From positions 1 through 38,146 of the forward strand of contig JANWZT010000002.1 of assembly GCA_025054515.1 (NCBI GenBank): a DNA stretch of 38,146 nt. Direction: 5' to 3'. This document shows positions 14,929 through 22,773 of this stretch, in pieces. Made by a program: the position numbers and the translations under genes. A model generated the notes under the pieces. That model searched no databases and was not told the origin of the DNA. It saw only the letters and a list, made by a program, of their open reading frames with translations. How positions within the stretch are numbered: the stretch's first letter is position 1; every line of letters begins with the position of its first letter. Source of the stretch: Candidatus Caldarchaeum sp. Its GTDB lineage: Archaea > Thermoproteota > Nitrososphaeria_A > Caldarchaeales > Caldarchaeaceae.

Positions 14929-16257
14929 CTATTCGAATCCCCTTGTTTTGAGGAGATGTCGCAGCTTTCTGTCTTTCAGCATTTTACGGGATGTCTGATA
15001 GCTTTTGAGGAGCTCTTTCACGTCCCTTTCGAGGACACCCGCTCCCCGCGAAATCCTTCTGATCCTCGAGCCATCGATTATGCCGGGTTCGGCCCTTTCC
15101 TCCGGAGTCATCGACTTGATAATGGCGGTCCATTTTTTTATCCGTTTTTCCGCTTCTTCCAGCTGTTCATCCGATAGGCCGTCGACCCCCGGCAGCGGCA
15201 GTTTTGAAAGGATTTTCCGGAGAGGCCCGAGTTTTGTGAGGCTGCTTACTTGGTTGACCATGTCTTCGAGGGTGAATTTGCCGGAAAGCATGGCCTTCAT
15301 TCTTTCTTCGTCGGTCGCCATTTCGGCGAGCTTGACTTTTTCGACGATGCTTTCGATGTCGGGCATTCCGAGGAGGGATGCGATGTACGCGGCGGGGTTG
15401 AAGGGCTGAAAATCTTCGACTGCTTCGCCGACTCCTATGAATTTTATCGCCGCGCCGGTTTCCGCGACGGCCGTCAAAGCTCCTCCGCCTTTCGCCGACG
15501 TGTCAAGCTTGGTTATGATTATCGAGCCGACGGGTGTGGCTTTGTGGAAGGCAGCCGCGTGTATTCCCGCCTGCTGGCCGATTGTTCCATCGATGACGAG
15601 GATGTTTTCGTCGGGCTTGAGGGTCTTCTCCAAGCTTTTCATCTCCTCCATAAGAGATTCCTGCTGGCGGTGTCGGCCGGCTGTGTCGATTATGACTACT
15701 TCTGTGTTTTGCTGTTTGAAGAACTGGAGGCCGTTTGCGGCTATTTTGACGGGGTCGTTGTTCGACGGTTCGCCGTAGACCGGTATCTGTCGTGGTTCAA
15801 GAAGTTGTTTCAGCTGTTGGAAGGCCGCGGGCCTGTAGGTGTCGGCGCAGACCACCCCGACCTTGTATCCTTCGACTTTGAGATAGTTGGCCAGCTTTGC
15901 GGCCGTGGTCGTTTTTCCGGTTCCCTGTATGCCGAGGAGCATTATAACGTAGGGTTTCTTCCCCGCCGTCGAAAATTTGGCCGGTTTTTCGCCGAGCAGG
16001 GCCGTCAGCTCTTCGTAGACGATTTTTGCGATGTTGTCTTTTCTGCTGACGCCGGGCGGAAGTTTTTCGCTGAAAGCCCTTTGACGAATCCGCTCCGAAA
16101 GCTTCTGAACCAGCTCCACCTTGACATCAGCCATCAAAAGCGACCGCTGAATCCCCCTTACAAGCTCCTCCACCGCGGCCTTGTCCGCCGAAGGCGCAGA
16201 AAGAAATCTGCTAAAAACATCTTTCAAAGTCCTGCCCAGCGAAGAAACCCCCGACAT
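14929..16257 (-). CDS. srp54: Signal recognition particle protein SRP54
   Basis: A 442-residue GTPase that binds signal peptides and 7S RNA and docks with FtsY to target proteins to the membrane. The N domain spans residues 1-95. The G domain begins with GIQGTGKTT (109-117) and contains VIIDTAGRHRQ, TKLDTSAKGGGAL and FIGVGE. The methionine-rich M domain starts near GKFTLEDMVNQ, with the RNA-binding helix-turn-helix SRIRRISRGAG near residue 395. Length is normal. It is the first gene of a leftward operon with pus10, L21e, rpoF and DUF655. A TATA box lies about 26-30 bases upstream of the ATG. Confidence 0.98.
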   Translation of the reverse strand: MSGVSSLGRTLKDVFSRFLSAPSADKAAVEELVRGIQRSLLMADVKVELVQKLSERIRQRAFSEKLPPGVSRKDNIAKIVYEELTALLGEKPAKFSTAGKKPYVIMLLGIQGTGKTTTAAKLANYLKVEGYKVGVVCADTYRPAAFQQLKQLLEPRQIPVYGEPSNNDPVKIAANGLQFFKQQNTEVVIIDTAGRHRQQESLMEEMKSLEKTLKPDENILVIDGTIGQQAGIHAAAFHKATPVGSIIITKLDTSAKGGGALTAVAETGAAIKFIGVGEAVEDFQPFNPAAYIASLLGMPDIESIVEKVKLAEMATDEERMKAMLSGKFTLEDMVNQVSSLTKLGPLRKILSKLPLPGVDGLSDEQLEEAEKRIKKWTAIIKSMTPEERAEPGIIDGSRIRRISRGAGVLERDVKELLKSYQTSRKMLKDRKLRHLLKTRGFE

Positions 16258-16281
16258 TACACCTTGCGTTAGAGAACGCCG

Positions 16282-16293
16282 GGATTATTTTAA
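16282..16293 (-). promoter_or_regulatory. TATA box for the SRP54 operon
   Basis: On the minus strand GGATTAAAATAATC lies about 26-35 bases upstream of the ATG at 16257. It likely drives the five-gene SRP54 to DUF655 operon. Confidence 0.5.
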
Positions 16294-16296
16294 TCC

Positions 16297-16307
16297 TCAT
16301 TTAAATA
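16297..16307 (+). promoter_or_regulatory. TATA box for the epimerase gene
   Basis: TCATTTAAATAATGG lies about 27-30 bases upstream of the GTG at 16331. It supports that GTG as the true start, since a longer reading frame to 16181 would run back across the promoter and into the SRP54 gene. Confidence 0.55.
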
Positions 16308-16330
16308 ATGGCCCACTCAAAAATTGGGTC

Positions 16331-17248
16331 GTGAGGATACTGGTTACGGGTTCTCAGGGATTTTTGGGAAAACATTTGACCGAATATCTTGCGTCGCGGA
16401 ATTATGAAGTGGTTTCGGCGGACGTCGCCGACGGAGCCGATGCACGTTTGGATGTGACGGTTTTCCGCGATGTTTTGGACATGTTTGAAAATACACATTT
16501 GGACGCTGTTGTTCATCTCGCCGCTGTCGCCGACATTCCCGAAAGCATGAAAGACCCGTACAGATGTTTTTCGGTGAACGTTTACGGCACTTTGAATGTT
16601 TTGGAAGCCTCTCGTCGGAAAAAAATCGGCAGGGTCGTCGTCTTCTCATCCGCAAACTACTACGGCGCGCCGTCTAAAGTTCCCGTCTCCGAAGAAGATT
16701 CACCGGCCCCGAGAACACCCTACGACTATTCGAAAGTCGCCCTCGAAAACATCGTATGGAGCTACTGGAGAAACCACGGCATACCGGTGGTGGTTTTGAG
16801 GCCTTGGAAAGCTTTCGGCGAATACGAGCCGCCGAATAAAATGGTTCCAAGGTTTGTTCAAGCATGCCTTTCTAACCAGCCTATTCCGCTCTTTAACGGG
16901 GGCGCCGACGTAACCGACCCATACCATGTCGACAACCTCTGCGACGTCGTGGAACTTTGCTTAACCAAGGATGAAGCGGTGGGCGAAGCCTTCAACGTCG
17001 GCGCCGGCAATCCAGTTTCGGTACGCCAACTCGCCGAACTCATCAAAAAAATGACCAACTCCTCCAGCGAGTTACAGCTTCTTCCACCCCGAACACCCGC
17101 CGAAGCAACCCCGATGAAAAGCATACCATCTATAGCAAAACTCACCCAAAAACTCGGCTACAAACCCAAAACAACCCTTGAAGAAGGCCTCAAAAAAGTG
17201 ATAAACTTTTATCGCTCAAAACAGCAAACAAACAAGGAGGGCCGGTAG
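16331..17248 (+). CDS. NAD-dependent sugar-nucleotide epimerase/dehydratase (extended SDR)
   Basis: A 305-residue extended short-chain dehydrogenase, probably a UDP-glucose 4-epimerase-like enzyme acting on nucleotide sugars for glycans. The NAD-binding loop is TGSQGFLG (residues 6-13), the active-site serine region is FSSANYYG (105-112) and the YxxxK pair is Y131 and K135 in PYDYSK. A substrate-domain stretch GADVTDPYHVDNL also fits. The start is GTG at 16331, because the Rossmann strand begins at once and a TATA box lies just upstream. Its stop codon lies inside the tRNA-Ala gene, overlapping it by ten bases. The exact sugar is unknown. Confidence 0.9.
   Translation: MRILVTGSQGFLGKHLTEYLASRNYEVVSADVADGADARLDVTVFRDVLDMFENTHLDAVVHLAAVADIPESMKDPYRCFSVNVYGTLNVLEASRRKKIGRVVVFSSANYYGAPSKVPVSEEDSPAPRTPYDYSKVALENIVWSYWRNHGIPVVVLRPWKAFGEYEPPNKMVPRFVQACLSNQPIPLFNGGADVTDPYHVDNLCDVVELCLTKDEAVGEAFNVGAGNPVSVRQLAELIKKMTNSSSELQLLPPRTPAEATPMKSIPSIAKLTQKLGYKPKTTLEEGLKKVINFYRSKQQTNKEGR
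17203..17213 (+). promoter_or_regulatory. TATA-like element for tRNA-Ala, inside the epimerase gene
   Basis: AAACTTTTATCG lies about 30 bases upstream of the mature tRNA 5' end, within the last 15 codons of the epimerase gene. If used, the tRNA has its own promoter embedded in coding sequence; otherwise it would have to be cut from the epimerase transcript. Confidence 0.35.
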
Positions 17249-17312
17249 ATCAGACTGGAAGATCGTCCGCCTCGCACGCGGAAGGTCCGGGGTTCAAATC
17301 CCCGCCGGTCCA
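17239..17312 (+). tRNA. tRNA-Ala (anticodon CGC)
   Basis: Full cloverleaf: acceptor GGGCCGG pairs with CCGGTCC, including G3:U70, the alanine identity pair. The D stem is GATC/GATC, the anticodon stem TCCGC/GCGGA encloses the loop CTCGCAC (anticodon 17273-17275), and the T arm is CGGGG-TTCAAAT-CCCCG. The discriminator is A at 17312. CCA is not encoded and no intron is present. Its first ten bases overlap the end of the epimerase gene, whose stop codon coincides with tRNA positions 8-10. Confidence 0.96.
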
Positions 17313-17314
17313 AC

Positions 17315-18679
17315 TCATTCTGAGAAACGTCTCAGATAAGCGTTGATCCCGGGTTTTCGTTTGAGGCTTTCCTCAGTCATCTTACGGACTTTCCCGTAAA
17401 TCTTGGATTCGAAAAATGGTCTGTCGAATGCTCCGAAGCACCAGCTTATTCCGAGGTAGCTGTTGGGGTCGACGCCGTCGAGGCCGTATCTATCATTTAG
17501 GTAGACAGCATATTCGAACGCGGTTCGCGGATGCTCCGTCCATTCGATGATCTTTTTGCACCAGTACATGCGCATGTAGTTGTGGATTTTGCCGGTTCGG
17601 ACGAGCTCTGTCTGGGCGGCATTCCAGTATCTGTCGTGGGTTCGGGCTTTCTCCAGCTCCTTCAAGCTGTAAACATATTCACGTCGGTCCCCAACATGTG
17701 CTTCGAGAGTCTGTTTAGCCCATTCAGGAAGGCCGTCAAAAGTACCAAAACCCGGGTTGTAGACCGCGGCGTTGCGGGCCAACTCCCTCCAAACCACGAG
17801 CTCGTTGACAAGACTTTGTACATTCACGTCATCGAACCTGTAAACCCTGAAGACTTCACGCAACATTTGGACCGGGGAAATCATCCCCCACCTCAGATAA
17901 GGGCTCAGCTCCGAAGATGCTTCGACACCCGGGTCCGAACGGTTTTCGGCGTAAATCTTCAGCCTCTCCCCAACAAACAGGCTTAGTCGACGGAAAGCCT
18001 CGTCCTCTCCGCCGACAAAATAGTCGACCGGCTCCACCGTCAAGTCAACCTCCAAGCCCTTGACATAATCTTCGACGGATTCTTCGTCCCAACTCGGTAT
18101 GTCCAGCGACAGCGAAGAAATTTCAAGCCTTATGGTAGGGATGTCTTCGAGGAATTTTTCTAAGTTCTTCATTATTTTCGGCCTTATGGTTCGTGCGTAG
18201 GGCTCGGCCTTCTGGGAAACGACTTCGACGGGGACGACCACATCTCCTTCGACCATCGCAACTTCGGCCTCCGAATTTTCCACGACCGCGTCGATGAATT
18301 TTCTCTGGTGATTGAGGTAAGGCTTGTCGACAACCACGTAGGAAGCTTCTTTCAGCAACGGCAAGAAATCGTAGTTTTTGCGGACCACAAGCTTGACATT
18401 CCTTTTCCCGAGAGCGTCTCTCATTTTCAGTATGTTTTCTAGCATGAACCGGAACCTTCTCAGGTTGGGATGTGGTTTTTTCTCGATAACCGGAAAGATG
18501 ACAATTGCGGGTTTCTTCTGCTGGTTGGCCTTGTGTAAGGTGTATTCGAGGGCGTGGTTGTGATGTGTTCGATGCGATGCGTACATCACGTAGGCCACAA
18601 AATCTCCACGGCCGTCATCCGAAACATCCTTGAGAACACGAACCCGCTCAGGCCTCATCCAGCCCGGTGCGGCAGGCAT
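17315..18679 (-). CDS. phr: Class II CPD DNA photolyase
   Basis: A 454-residue flavoenzyme that uses blue light and reduced FAD to split cyclobutane pyrimidine dimers. Class II signatures are clear: RVRVLKD and YASHRTHHNHALEYTLHKAN at the N-terminus, SELSPYLRWGMISP in the middle, and THDRYWNAAQTELVRTGKIH, MRMYWCKKIIEWTEHP and LDGVDPNSYLGISWCFGAFDRP in the FAD domain. Length fits the class. The gene converges on tRNA-Ala, ending two bases past it. It implies the organism, or its ancestors, meets sunlight, which is notable if the source is subsurface. Confidence 0.96.
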   Translation of the reverse strand: MPAAPGWMRPERVRVLKDVSDDGRGDFVAYVMYASHRTHHNHALEYTLHKANQQKKPAIVIFPVIEKKPHPNLRRFRFMLENILKMRDALGKRNVKLVVRKNYDFLPLLKEASYVVVDKPYLNHQRKFIDAVVENSEAEVAMVEGDVVVPVEVVSQKAEPYARTIRPKIMKNLEKFLEDIPTIRLEISSLSLDIPSWDEESVEDYVKGLEVDLTVEPVDYFVGGEDEAFRRLSLFVGERLKIYAENRSDPGVEASSELSPYLRWGMISPVQMLREVFRVYRFDDVNVQSLVNELVVWRELARNAAVYNPGFGTFDGLPEWAKQTLEAHVGDRREYVYSLKELEKARTHDRYWNAAQTELVRTGKIHNYMRMYWCKKIIEWTEHPRTAFEYAVYLNDRYGLDGVDPNSYLGISWCFGAFDRPFFESKIYGKVRKMTEESLKRKPGINAYLRRFSE

Positions 18680-18728
18680 ATCACCGAAAAAAGAAGTCCG
18701 TCAAATAAACGCTACTTAGCGACGTAGA

Positions 18729-18803
18729 TGCTCCGGCCGGGATTTGAACCCGGGTCTGCGGCTCGAGAGGCCGCCATACTTGACCGGACTATACTACCGG
18801 AGC
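18729..18803 (-). tRNA. tRNA-Glu (anticodon CTC)
   Basis: Read on the minus strand, the acceptor GCTCCGG pairs perfectly with CCGGAGC. The D arm GTAT/GTAT encloses AGTCCGGTCAA, the anticodon stem GCGGC/GCCGC encloses the loop CTCTCGA with anticodon CTC, and the T arm is CCGGG-TTCAAAT-CCCGG. The discriminator is A at 18729. No CCA and no intron are encoded. The overall sequence is typical of archaeal tRNA-Glu. Confidence 0.96.
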
Positions 18804-18825
18804 CCATGAAATTGCCTGTTCAGCT

Positions 18826-18834
18826 GCTTTTAAC
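18826..18834 (-). promoter_or_regulatory. TATA box for tRNA-Glu, overlapping the GNAT stop codon
   Basis: On the minus strand GTTAAAAGC is centred about 27 bases upstream of the tRNA 5' end. Its TAA is also the stop codon of the upstream acetyltransferase gene, so the promoter core and the end of a coding sequence share bases. Confidence 0.5.
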
Positions 18835-19297
18835 TTTCGCGTGCGTAGGTGCTGACTATTCCCCGGAACCCAAGGCGGCTATAAAATTCCACTGCTATCT
18901 CGTTAAGCGCCGGAAATTCCGCCGTAATAATATCGACTCGTTCTTTTAGAAGCTTTATCACGTAGTCCAGCATCGCCGCGCCCAGCTTCTTCCGACGATA
19001 TTCGGGCAGGAGATAAAACTCGACGATGTTCCCCTCTATCTTGGGCTCGTAGAAAAGTCTCTCCACCACGTCGGCCTTGATGAAGCCCACAACCCTACCG
19101 CCGTCTTCAGCCACCACGACCACCGAATCCGGCGAATTCAAAGCCCGTTGAAAATATTCCCTCGATTTTTCGACGATGTCTTCCCTCAGCTTGAAAAGCG
19201 GGTCAAACTCCTCGTTCAGCCTCTTCAGCCTTATGTTTAGCTCGATGAGTCTATCGATGTCTTTTTCGCTTGCCTTTCGGTAAACTATTCCGTTCAT
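18830..19297 (-). CDS. GNAT-family N-acetyltransferase
   Basis: A 155-residue acetyltransferase using acetyl-CoA. The GNAT core is visible: an N-terminal YRKASEKDIDRLIEL, strand region VVVVAEDGGRVVGFIKADV, and motif A with VEFYLLPEYRRKKLGAAML, whose RRKKLGA forms the pyrophosphate loop. It ends with NEIAVEFYSRLGFR (motif B). The substrate is unknown. The ATG at 19297 is preferred: AAAGG lies nine bases upstream of it, whereas an in-frame TTG at 19306 directly abuts that AAAGG. It starts one base after the malic enzyme stop and is probably co-transcribed with that gene. Confidence 0.88.
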   Translation of the reverse strand: MNGIVYRKASEKDIDRLIELNIRLKRLNEEFDPLFKLREDIVEKSREYFQRALNSPDSVVVVAEDGGRVVGFIKADVVERLFYEPKIEGNIVEFYLLPEYRRKKLGAAMLDYVIKLLKERVDIITAEFPALNEIAVEFYSRLGFRGIVSTYARES

Positions 19298-19298
19298 T

Positions 19299-20621
19299 TC
19301 AATCAACCTTTGGAAGCGGTTTTATAAACCGTTGCTCCATCAAGGACATCAATATCTTTCGAGACCGCTGGATGATTTTCTTAGCCCGCACGAACTCCTC
19401 GTCGTAATGAAGCGGGTTTCGTGCAACGTTTTCAACCCTCGCCTGCTCGGCGACAGCAGCCGCAACATAGATGTAAACTTCCCATTCGTCCATGGTGGGG
19501 ATTATGTGGTCTGCGTTGAGCTTGTCCTCGGTCACGTAGTTGGCTAAAGCCTCGGCAGCCTTCAACATCATAGTGTCTGTGATAGTGCGAGCTCTAACGT
19601 CGAGGGCTCCGCGGAACACTGAAGGGAAGACAAGGCTGTTGTTAACTTGATTTGGGAAATCACTACGGCCTGTTGCGACAACCGCTGCTCCAGCCTCCTT
19701 CGCCTCCCAAGGCCACATCTCCGGAACCGGATTAGCCAGCAGGAAGGTGATGGGTTTATCAGCCATTTTCGCCACCCATTCTTTCTTGATCTTTCCCGGG
19801 CCGGGAGACGAAGCCGCAATAAGCACGTCCGCGCCTTCCAAAGCGTTCTCGGGCCCGCCGGTTACCTTGGCTCGGTTGGTCTTGAGGGCGAGCTCGTATT
19901 TCCACGGGTTGTGCAGCATCAGCTCGTCAATATCATCCCTCTCCGAATGGAGGATGCCCTTACTGTCGATTAGGATTAGTTTAGACATGTCCACGCCGGC
20001 TTTTTCAAAAATTCTCGCTGTCGCGATGTTTGACGCACCAGCTCCGAAAAGCACGATCGAAACCTTGTTCAGTTTTTTATCGACTAGCTTCAGCGCGTTG
20101 TAAAGTCCCGCCAGCGTGGCGGCCGCGGTTCCGAGTTGGTCGTCGTGCCAAACTGGGATGGACATTTCGCTCCGCAGCCTGTCGAGAATATAGAAACATT
20201 GGGGTGAAGAAATGTCTTCCAAGTTGATGCCGCCCAGCCCCGGCTCGAGCGTTTTAACTACTTCCACGAATTTCTCAGGGTCTGAAACGTTTAAACAGAT
20301 GGGGAAAGCGTCAACTCCGCCGAGGAATTTGAAGATGAGCGATTTTCCCTCCATCACCGGCAACGCGGCCTCGGGCCCTATGTTGCCGAGGCCGAGCACT
20401 CTTGAACCGTTGGTGACGACGGCTATGGTGTTCCACCGCCACGTATAGTCAAAACTGAGTTCTTTGTTCATGCTTATTGCCTTTGAAACGGCGGCGACTC
20501 CGGGGGTATACCATATGGAGAAATCTTCCAAAGACCTTACGGGAATTTTCGGTACAATTTCGAGCTTACCGCCGTAGTAGGGTGCCGATTTTACGGCTAA
20601 TTCGCTGCTTTTCTCTTTCAC
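19299..20621 (-). CDS. NAD(P)-dependent malic enzyme
   Basis: A 440-residue cytoplasmic enzyme that oxidatively decarboxylates malate to pyruvate. Visible motifs are YTPGVA (residues 38-43), the lysine in LIFKFLGGVDAFPICL, metal-site GINLEDI (131-137) and VWHDDQLGTAA (157-167), and the nucleotide-binding FGAGASNIA (192-200). It lacks the phosphotransacetylase-like extension of long bacterial MaeB. The GTG start at 20621 lies about 26 bases from a TATA box. It leads a two-gene unit with the GNAT gene and is divergent from the membrane oxidoreductase gene. Cofactor preference cannot be told. Confidence 0.95.
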   Translation of the reverse strand: MKEKSSELAVKSAPYYGGKLEIVPKIPVRSLEDFSIWYTPGVAAVSKAISMNKELSFDYTWRWNTIAVVTNGSRVLGLGNIGPEAALPVMEGKSLIFKFLGGVDAFPICLNVSDPEKFVEVVKTLEPGLGGINLEDISSPQCFYILDRLRSEMSIPVWHDDQLGTAAATLAGLYNALKLVDKKLNKVSIVLFGAGASNIATARIFEKAGVDMSKLILIDSKGILHSERDDIDELMLHNPWKYELALKTNRAKVTGGPENALEGADVLIAASSPGPGKIKKEWVAKMADKPITFLLANPVPEMWPWEAKEAGAAVVATGRSDFPNQVNNSLVFPSVFRGALDVRARTITDTMMLKAAEALANYVTEDKLNADHIIPTMDEWEVYIYVAAAVAEQARVENVARNPLHYDEEFVRAKKIIQRSRKILMSLMEQRFIKPLPKVD

Positions 20622-20641
20622 GTTTCAGATACGTTAACCGA

Positions 20642-20655
20642 ATTCATAAATCTTA
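20642..20655 (-). promoter_or_regulatory. TATA box for malic enzyme
   Basis: On the minus strand AGATTTATGAATTC is centred about 26-28 bases upstream of the GTG at 20621, consistent with a near-leaderless mRNA. Confidence 0.5.
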
Positions 20656-20670
20656 ATTAGGTTGGAAGAA

Positions 20671-20680
20671 GTATAAAAAT
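20671..20680 (+). promoter_or_regulatory. TATA box for the membrane oxidoreductase-Etf operon
   Basis: AGTATAAAAATG is centred about 27 bases upstream of the ATG at 20702. It is one of the clearest promoters in the window and supports that start. Confidence 0.6.
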
Positions 20681-20701
20681 GAGATACAGTAACTTATACC
20701 G

Positions 20702-22720
20702 ATGGAGCCTGTCCGCGAAACCTACGGGTTGATGCCGGAAGGAACCGATGTTTTGATGTATCTTGTGCTGATTCCTTTTGCGTTGGTTTTTGTTTACGGC
20801 GTTTTCTATAGATTGCGTACGATAGGTGTCAGGAGCTTCCGCGAGCTTGTTTCAAACATCGTCTCGGGGTTGCCGGAGATGGCTCGGTATGGCCTGCTCC
20901 AGAGGAAGGTTGTGGGCGAAAAGCTTGCGGGAGCGATGCATCTTTTGATTTATTCGGGGATGATTGCGTTGTTCATCGGAACCACGCTGGTCTTCATCGA
21001 CTACGACATTCTCCGTCTTCTGGGATTGAGGATGCTACGGGGTGATTTTTACCTGCTGTACGAATTTGTTCTCGACGTCATGGGCCTAGCCCTACTTGGT
21101 GGGCTGTCGCTGCTGTTCTACAGACGTTTCATAAAGCATGAGGAAAGGCTTCGCAACAGGACTGAATATGCGATGGTTCTCGCTGGCTTGCTTTTTATCG
21201 GTGTGTCCGGCTACGTCCTCGAAGGCGTGAGGCTTGCTTTGGAGCCGAGGCCTTGGGGAGACTGGAGCTTCGTCGGCCAAAGCCTTTCGAAGGCCGTCTT
21301 CTCCTCTTTTCCAGCGCCTTTTCTCACGACCTTCTACCAAGGGATGTGGTGGAGCCACGCCGTCGTGGCCTTCGCCATGGTCGCCCTGCTACCATATTCA
21401 TCCCTCGGCCACCTCTTCTCCACACTACTCAACATCGCGGTCAATGCTCCGAAGCAGCTCCCGCTTGGAAAGATGAACACGCCGTTCCGCATCGACGAAC
21501 TCGACCCAACCGCTGAAATCAAACTCGGCTTCCGCACCATAGCGGAACTGAGCTGGATGCAGAAACTCGGCCTCGACGCATGCACCGACTGCGGAAGATG
21601 CGAAGCCGCCTGCCCTGCATACGCCGCCGGAACACCGCTTTCGCCACGGGACATCGTTCAAAAGCTCAAAAAAGCAATTTGGTCGGAGAACGGCGGAGAC
21701 AGGGATGTCTTTGCCTCCGGCCTCATCGACGAAGAGGAGGTGTGGGCTTGCACCACCTGCTCCGCCTGCATAGAAGCCTGCCCAGTTCTGATAAGGCCGA
21801 TGGACTACATCGTCGAAATGCGGAGGGCCTTGACTTTAGAGGGAAAACTCGACAAAAGAAAAACCGCGATGCTCACCAACCTGTCGAGATACGGCAACCC
21901 ATACGGTTTCGACCCGTCGGAGAAACAGAAGTTCTTCCAGGAACTCGCGGCGATGGGGGCGAAAACTTTGGACGAAAACCCAGACGCCGAATACGTCTAC
22001 TGGGTTGGATGCGCCTCGATATACGATTCCCGCGGCAGGGAAATCGCCAAAAATTTGGTCAAAATATTGGTTAAGGCGAATCTCTCTTTTGCCGTTTTGG
22101 GAGACGGTGAAACCTGCACCGGAGACCCTGCACGACGGATAGGTGAAGAAGGTCGTTTCCAGGAACTGGCCCTCCAAAACGTCGAAACATTCAAAACCCG
22201 TGGAATCCGGAAAATCATCGTCAACTGCCCCCACTGCTTCAACACCTTCAAAAAAGAATACAGAGATTTCGGGCTTCAGCTCGAAGTACTGCATCACAGT
22301 CAAATCATCGGAGAGCTGCTCCGAACGGGCCGCATCAAACCAGTCCGACCTTTGGCTGAAAAAATAACACTTCACGACTCCTGCTACGTCGGAAGAATCA
22401 ACGATGAATTCGATGCTCCGAGGCTTGCAGTCAAGTCGGCGGCAAGGCCCGGCGGGTTCGTTGAAATGAGGAGAGTCGGGCGTAATAGTTTCTGCTGTGG
22501 AGCGGGTGGTAGCACTTACTGGTATGAGGTGAAGCGCCGGGACCGTGAAAGCGTCATCCGGCTCCGCGAAGCTCTCGATACTGGAGCGGATGTTCTGGCT
22601 TTAGAATGTCCGTTCTGTATGCAGATGTTCGCCGACGCGGCGCGGATAACTGGGGCGGAGCAGAAGCTGAAGCTCAAAGACATCGCGGAAATTGTGGCGG
22701 AATCGCTGGAGCCGAGCTGA
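20702..22720 (+). CDS. Membrane cytochrome b/iron-sulfur oxidoreductase, probable Etf:quinone oxidoreductase (EMO type)
   Basis: A 672-residue fusion. Residues 1-245 hold about six membrane helices of NarI-like cytochrome b type, with candidate haem histidines H80, H219 and H237. Then come two [4Fe-4S] sites (C294, C297, C300, C304 and C350, C353, C356, C360), and two CCG domains of HdrD type. The second CCG set is complete: C561, C598-C599, C636 and C639. The first has C437, a CTGDPARR segment at C472 in place of CC, and C509/C512. With etfBA directly downstream, the best call is the membrane oxidoreductase that passes electrons from electron-transfer flavoprotein to a quinone. A heterodisulfide-reductase-like role is the alternative. 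Confidence 0.88.
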   Translation: MEPVRETYGLMPEGTDVLMYLVLIPFALVFVYGVFYRLRTIGVRSFRELVSNIVSGLPEMARYGLLQRKVVGEKLAGAMHLLIYSGMIALFIGTTLVFIDYDILRLLGLRMLRGDFYLLYEFVLDVMGLALLGGLSLLFYRRFIKHEERLRNRTEYAMVLAGLLFIGVSGYVLEGVRLALEPRPWGDWSFVGQSLSKAVFSSFPAPFLTTFYQGMWWSHAVVAFAMVALLPYSSLGHLFSTLLNIAVNAPKQLPLGKMNTPFRIDELDPTAEIKLGFRTIAELSWMQKLGLDACTDCGRCEAACPAYAAGTPLSPRDIVQKLKKAIWSENGGDRDVFASGLIDEEEVWACTTCSACIEACPVLIRPMDYIVEMRRALTLEGKLDKRKTAMLTNLSRYGNPYGFDPSEKQKFFQELAAMGAKTLDENPDAEYVYWVGCASIYDSRGREIAKNLVKILVKANLSFAVLGDGETCTGDPARRIGEEGRFQELALQNVETFKTRGIRKIIVNCPHCFNTFKKEYRDFGLQLEVLHHSQIIGELLRTGRIKPVRPLAEKITLHDSCYVGRINDEFDAPRLAVKSAARPGGFVEMRRVGRNSFCCGAGGSTYWYEVKRRDRESVIRLREALDTGADVLALECPFCMQMFADAARITGAEQKLKLKDIAEIVAESLEPS

Positions 22721-22773
22721 AGCTGGCTATAGTATTTATGGGGGGTTACCAGTCCTGTTCCGAGGAATCTGTC

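Noticed and set aside
15250..16272. A 340-codon open frame antisense to srp54
   Set aside because: No family resemblance, and srp54 on the other strand is certain.
16181..16330. Longer N-terminus for the epimerase
   Set aside because: The extra 50 residues run antisense into srp54 and across a TATA box, and the Rossmann strand begins at the GTG at 16331.
22606..22773. Longer N-terminus for etfB
   Set aside because: It would overlap the preceding gene out of frame; the EtfB family sequence starts at the ATG at 22774.
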